From Amycolatopsis alba DSM 44262 (GTDB lineage: Bacteria; Actinomycetota; Actinomycetes; Mycobacteriales; Pseudonocardiaceae): DNA of 64,000 bases. The DNA lies in the NCBI RefSeq assembly GCF_000384215.1, contig NZ_KB913032.1:9261605-9325604 (forward strand), given 5' to 3'. Below are positions 60,927 to 64,000 of this stretch, one piece after another (the stretch's first letter is position 1; each line of letters begins with the position of its first letter). Both the position numbers and the translations under genes were made by a program. The notes below the pieces were generated by a model that was given only the letters and a program-made list of their open reading frames with translations, did no database searches and was not told where the DNA came from.

Positions 60927-62597
60927 ATGGACTACGACGTGATCGTGGCGGGCAGTGGTGCCGCCGGGATGACCGCCGCACTGTCCGCGGCCCATCGGGG
61001 GCTCGACGTCCTGGTCGTGGAGAAGGCCGCCCACTTCGGCGGCTCGACCGCGCGGTCCGGCGGCGGCGTCTGGATCCCTGGCAACCACGCGCTGCGTGCC
61101 GCCGGGATCTCCGAACCCCCGGAGCGGGCGCACGAATACCTCGAGTCGATCGTCGGTGACGTCGTCCCGGCGGAACTCCGGTCGGCCTTCCTCGACCGCG
61201 GTCCCGAGGTCTTGTCCTTCGTCTGCGACAAGACGCCGCTGCGTTTCCGCTGGGTCCGCGGTTACTCGGACTACCACCCGGAGGCTCCTGGCGGGCGGCC
61301 CGGTGGACGGTCGGTCGAACCGGCCGCGTTCGACGGCAACCTGCTCGGGCCGGAGCTGGCGAATCTGGAGCCGCCGTACAGCGCTCCCCCGCTGGGCGTC
61401 CCGATCACCCAGGCGGACTACCGGTGGCTGAGCCTGCTCGCCCGGCACCCGCGCGGCATCCTCCGCGTCCTCGGTCTCGGTGGCCGCTGGCTGGTCGGCC
61501 GGATCCGCCGTCAGCGGCTTCTTTCCATGGGGCAAGCGCTTGCGGCCGGGCTGCGTGAGGGTTTGCGGCGGGCGGATGTCCCGGTCTGGCTGAACACGCC
61601 GCTCGTGGACCTGAAGGTCGAGGGCGATCGCGTGGTCGGCGTCGTCGTCCGCCACGAGGGCGAGGAGAAGCTGATCCGCGCGCGGCTCGGCGTCGTCCTC
61701 GGCGCGGGCGGGTTCGAGCGCAACGAAGAGATGCGGGTCAAGTACCAGCGGGCGCCCATCGGCACGGACTGGACCGTCGGCGCCGAGGCCAACACCGGCG
61801 ACGCCATCGACGCCGGGCTCAAACTCGGCGCGGCCGTCGACCTGATGGACGACGCCTGGTGGGGCCCGTCCATCCCGCTGACCGGCGGCCCGTGGTTCGC
61901 GCTCGCCGAGCGGTCGCGGCCGGGCTGCCTGATGGTCAACACGCGGGGCGAGCGCTTCGTCAACGAGTCTGCGCCCTATGTCGAGGCAGTACACGCGATG
62001 TACGGCGAAGGTGACGGACCCGGCGAGAACATCCCGACCTGGCTGGTGTTCGACCAGCGCAACCGCAACCGGTACATGTTCACCGGCCTCGGCCCGCGCC
62101 AGCCACTACCCGGCCGGTGGTTCAAAGCGGGCATCGCGGTCAAAGCGAGCACGATCGCGAAACTCGCCGAGCGGATCGAGGTCCCGGCCGAAGCGCTGGA
62201 GAACACCGTGCGGCGGTTCAACGGCTTCGCGAAGAGCGGCGTGGACGAGGACTTCCACCGCGGGCGCAGCGCGTACGACCACTACTACGGCGACCCGCGG
62301 AACAAGCCCAACCCGAGCCTGGGCCCGCTGGACGTCGCGCCGTACTACGCGGTGAAGATCGTGCCCGGCGACCTGGGCACCAAGGGCGGTTTGCGGACCG
62401 ATCCGCACGCGCGTGTCCTGCGCGAAGACGGTTCGGTGATCGACGGACTTTACGCGGCGGGCAACACGAGCGCGGCGGTGATGGGCCGCACCTACGCCGG
62501 CCCCGGCGCGACGATCGGCCCGGCGATGGTGTTCGGCTACCTTGCGGCCGAGCACCTCGCGAAGCAAGATCACGGTCAAACGGGAGGCAGCCGATGA
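60927..62597 (+). CDS. kstD: 3-Ketosteroid delta-1-dehydrogenase KstD
   Basis: 556 residues from ATG 60927; a much longer open frame reaching back to 59043 is rejected because it runs through the divergent gene and both operators. FAD site DVIVAGSGAAGMTAALSAAHRGLDVLVVEKAAHFGGSTARSGGGVWIPGN, and the C-terminal flavin segment IDGLYAAGNTSAAVMGRTYAGPGATIGPAMVFGYLAAEHLAKQ are KstD signatures. It dehydrogenates ring A at C1-C2, which with KshA leads to ring B opening. Its stop overlaps the kshA start by 4 bases. Confidence 0.93.
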   Translation: MDYDVIVAGSGAAGMTAALSAAHRGLDVLVVEKAAHFGGSTARSGGGVWIPGNHALRAAGISEPPERAHEYLESIVGDVVPAELRSAFLDRGPEVLSFVCDKTPLRFRWVRGYSDYHPEAPGGRPGGRSVEPAAFDGNLLGPELANLEPPYSAPPLGVPITQADYRWLSLLARHPRGILRVLGLGGRWLVGRIRRQRLLSMGQALAAGLREGLRRADVPVWLNTPLVDLKVEGDRVVGVVVRHEGEEKLIRARLGVVLGAGGFERNEEMRVKYQRAPIGTDWTVGAEANTGDAIDAGLKLGAAVDLMDDAWWGPSIPLTGGPWFALAERSRPGCLMVNTRGERFVNESAPYVEAVHAMYGEGDGPGENIPTWLVFDQRNRNRYMFTGLGPRQPLPGRWFKAGIAVKASTIAKLAERIEVPAEALENTVRRFNGFAKSGVDEDFHRGRSAYDHYYGDPRNKPNPSLGPLDVAPYYAVKIVPGDLGTKGGLRTDPHARVLREDGSVIDGLYAAGNTSAAVMGRTYAGPGATIGPAMVFGYLAAEHLAKQDHGQTGGSR

Positions 62598-63733
62598 CGA
62601 CGGAATCCGTACGGCAGATCGACGCGGGCGCGCTCCCTTCGCGGTTCGCGCGCGGCTGGCACTGTCTCGGCCTGGCCGAGTCGTTCCGGGACGGGAAGCC
62701 GCACGCCATCACGGCGTTCGGGACGAAACTGGTGGTCTTCGCCGATTCGTCCGGCAAGCTGAACGTGCTCGACGGGTACTGCCGCCATATGGGCGGCGAC
62801 CTCACCCAGGGCGAGGTCAAGGGCGACGAGATCGCCTGCCCGTTCCACGACTGGCGCTGGAACGGCAACGGCAAATGCGTCTCGATCCCCTACGCCAAGC
62901 GGGTTCCGCTGCGCGCGCGGACGAAGACGTGGCAGGTGCTGGAGGAGAACAAGCAGCTGTTCGTCTGGCACGACCCGGAGGGCAACCCGCCGCCCGAGGA
63001 CGTCGTCATCCCGCGGATCGAGGGCGTGTTCACCGGCGAGTGGAGCAACTGGACCTGGGACTCGGTGCTGATCGAGGGCTCCAACTGCCGCGAGATCATC
63101 GACAACATGGTCGACATGGCGCACTTCTTCTACATCCACTACGCCTTCCCGACCTACTTCAAGAACGTGTTCGAGGGGCATGTCGCCACCCAGTACCTGA
63201 ACACGAAGGGCCGCCCGGACAAGGGAATGGCGTCCAACTACGGCGGCGAGGAGAACCTGCTGCGGTCGGAGGCGTCGTACTTCGGGCCCTCGTACATGAT
63301 CAACAAGCTGCTCAACACATACCAGGGTTTCGAGATCGAGAACGTGCTGATCAACTGCCACTACCCGGTCACCGAGAACTCGTTCGTGCTGCAGTGGGGC
63401 GTGAGCGTGAAGAAGTTCGAGGGCGTCTCCGACGAGCACGCGGACAAGATCGCCGGCAAGTTCGCCAAGGGCATCGGCGTCGGCTTCCTGCAGGACGTGG
63501 AGATCTGGCGCAACAAGACCCGGATCGACAACCCGTTGCTGTGCGAAGAGGACGGGCCGGTCTACCAGCTGCGTCGCTGGTACGACCAGTTCTATGTGGA
63601 CGCCGCCGACGTCACCGAGGACATGACCCAGCGCTTCGAGTTCGAAGTGGACACCAGCCGCGCCAACGAGGTCTGGGCGGCGGAGGTGGCCGACAACCTG
63701 GCGAGGCAGCAGGCGGAAGAGGCCGGGGTGTGA
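62594..63733 (+). CDS. kshA: KshA, oxygenase of 3-ketosteroid 9-alpha-hydroxylase
   Basis: 379 residues. Rieske centre Cys63-x-His65 and Cys82-x2-His85 (CRHMGGDL, CPFHDW), then the mononuclear iron site with His177 and His182 in VDMAHFFYIHYAFP and a later Asp in LQDVEIW. It hydroxylates C9 of the steroid; with KstD this opens ring B. KshB, the reductase, is not in the window. The gene overlaps kstD (ATGA) and the small Cys-rich gene that follows (GTGTGA), so all are cotranscribed from the KstR promoter. Confidence 0.94.
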   Translation: MTTESVRQIDAGALPSRFARGWHCLGLAESFRDGKPHAITAFGTKLVVFADSSGKLNVLDGYCRHMGGDLTQGEVKGDEIACPFHDWRWNGNGKCVSIPYAKRVPLRARTKTWQVLEENKQLFVWHDPEGNPPPEDVVIPRIEGVFTGEWSNWTWDSVLIEGSNCREIIDNMVDMAHFFYIHYAFPTYFKNVFEGHVATQYLNTKGRPDKGMASNYGGEENLLRSEASYFGPSYMINKLLNTYQGFEIENVLINCHYPVTENSFVLQWGVSVKKFEGVSDEHADKIAGKFAKGIGVGFLQDVEIWRNKTRIDNPLLCEEDGPVYQLRRWYDQFYVDAADVTEDMTQRFEFEVDTSRANEVWAAEVADNLARQQAEEAGV

Positions 63734-63990
63734 AGCCCGAAACCGTCGAGTTCCTCACCGCCGGGCTGCGGCCGCTGAACTGCCGCTCGTGCGGGACGTG
63801 CGTGCTGGTCAAGAAGAACAGCATGCAGCACACCAGCATCCAGTGGACGAGCGACGCGTCACGGAGCTGCCCGGTGTTCGCGGAGCAGAAGGCCGCCGGA
63901 GCGCAGACGGCGTTGCTCGACACCTGCGGCAATCTCAGCGAAAGCATCGAGATCGCCTTGAAGGACGGCCTGCTGGAGGTGCCCGAATGA
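63730..63990 (+). CDS. Small Cys-rich protein after kshA (Rv3527-like)
   Basis: 86 residues from GTG 63730, overlapping the kshA stop. It contains NCRSCGTC (Cys at about 18, 21, 24) and two later Cys in RSCPVF and DTCGNL, enough to bind zinc or an iron-sulfur cluster, but the spacing is not a standard ferredoxin. The rest is unremarkable. A small gene follows kshA in mycobacteria (Rv3527), which may correspond. It could be a redox helper or structural factor for the hydroxylase; function unknown. Confidence 0.72.
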   Translation: MKPETVEFLTAGLRPLNCRSCGTCVLVKKNSMQHTSIQWTSDASRSCPVFAEQKAAGAQTALLDTCGNLSESIEIALKDGLLEVPE

Positions 63991-64000
63991 GCGGTCCCGT
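63987..64000 (+). CDS. Start of the next gene (partial)
   Basis: ATGAGCGGTCCCGT begins at 63987, overlapping the previous stop by 4 bases (ATGA). Only four residues (MSGP) are visible, so the product cannot be named. The coupling suggests it belongs to the kstD-kshA operon. Confidence 0.4.

Overview
The window is high-GC actinobacterial DNA. GTG and TTG starts are frequent, ATGA/GTGA/TGATG overlaps are common, and the gene content resembles mycolic-acid or pseudonocardial actinomycetes. The mixture of mycobacterial-type sterol genes, secreted proteases, and dispersed palindromes built on GAAAGCCACTTTC suggests a Pseudonocardiaceae genome, most likely Amycolatopsis; this is an inference from content and not a database match.

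The dominant theme is sterol (cholesterol/phytosterol) breakdown. Side chain: fadD19/echA19 with a nitronate-monooxygenase-like gene (6405-9988), an acyl-CoA ligase divergent from a DUF35-ltp4-ltp3 operon (10095-14956), and cyp125 divergent from fadA5 (16846-19482). Rings C/D (HIP pathway): two SDRs divergent from echA20-ipdA-ipdB-ipdC (22138-27304), then fadA6-kstR2-ipdF-fadE30 divergent from fadD3-ECH-fadE31-fadE32-fadE33 (37403-46464). Rings A/B: hsaA-hsaD-hsaC-hsaB, a KstD-like flavoprotein, and kstD-kshA plus a small Cys-rich protein (55685-63990). Eight KstR-like sites (TnnAACnnGTTnnA) lie at the side-chain and ring A/B promoters and two KstR2-like sites (AnCAAGnnCTTGnT) at the two HIP promoters, so the two known regulons can be read from the operators.

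Between these blocks are other modules: a phosphonate-type operon at the left edge (1-3910); an APC permease and a trypsin-like protease (3984-6162); a small regulatory/accessory stretch (19793-22114 and 27336-29732); a SigL-like ECF sigma/anti-sigma pair divergent from a five-gene membrane redox operon (30030-35074), with a TGAACC-N16-CGTATC promoter in front of the redox operon and a second identical one downstream of the anti-sigma gene; an HxlR/MFS pair (35759-37419); a SnoaL-tailed ECF sigma divergent from an NTF2-like protein (46867-48244); an HNH endonuclease abutting a perfect SOS box (48665-49876); a decaying patch with an IS630-type remnant, a frameshifted SDR, and TetR and MarR regulators (49924-52743); and a desaturase, a small HTH protein and a subtilase (53006-55585).

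The 684-bp gap at 35075-35758 is almost entirely repeats: a hairpin, an inverted array of ACTCGCGTGATC units, two GAAAGCCACTTTC palindromes and a short tandem repeat. No tRNA, rRNA, CRISPR array or replication origin was seen.
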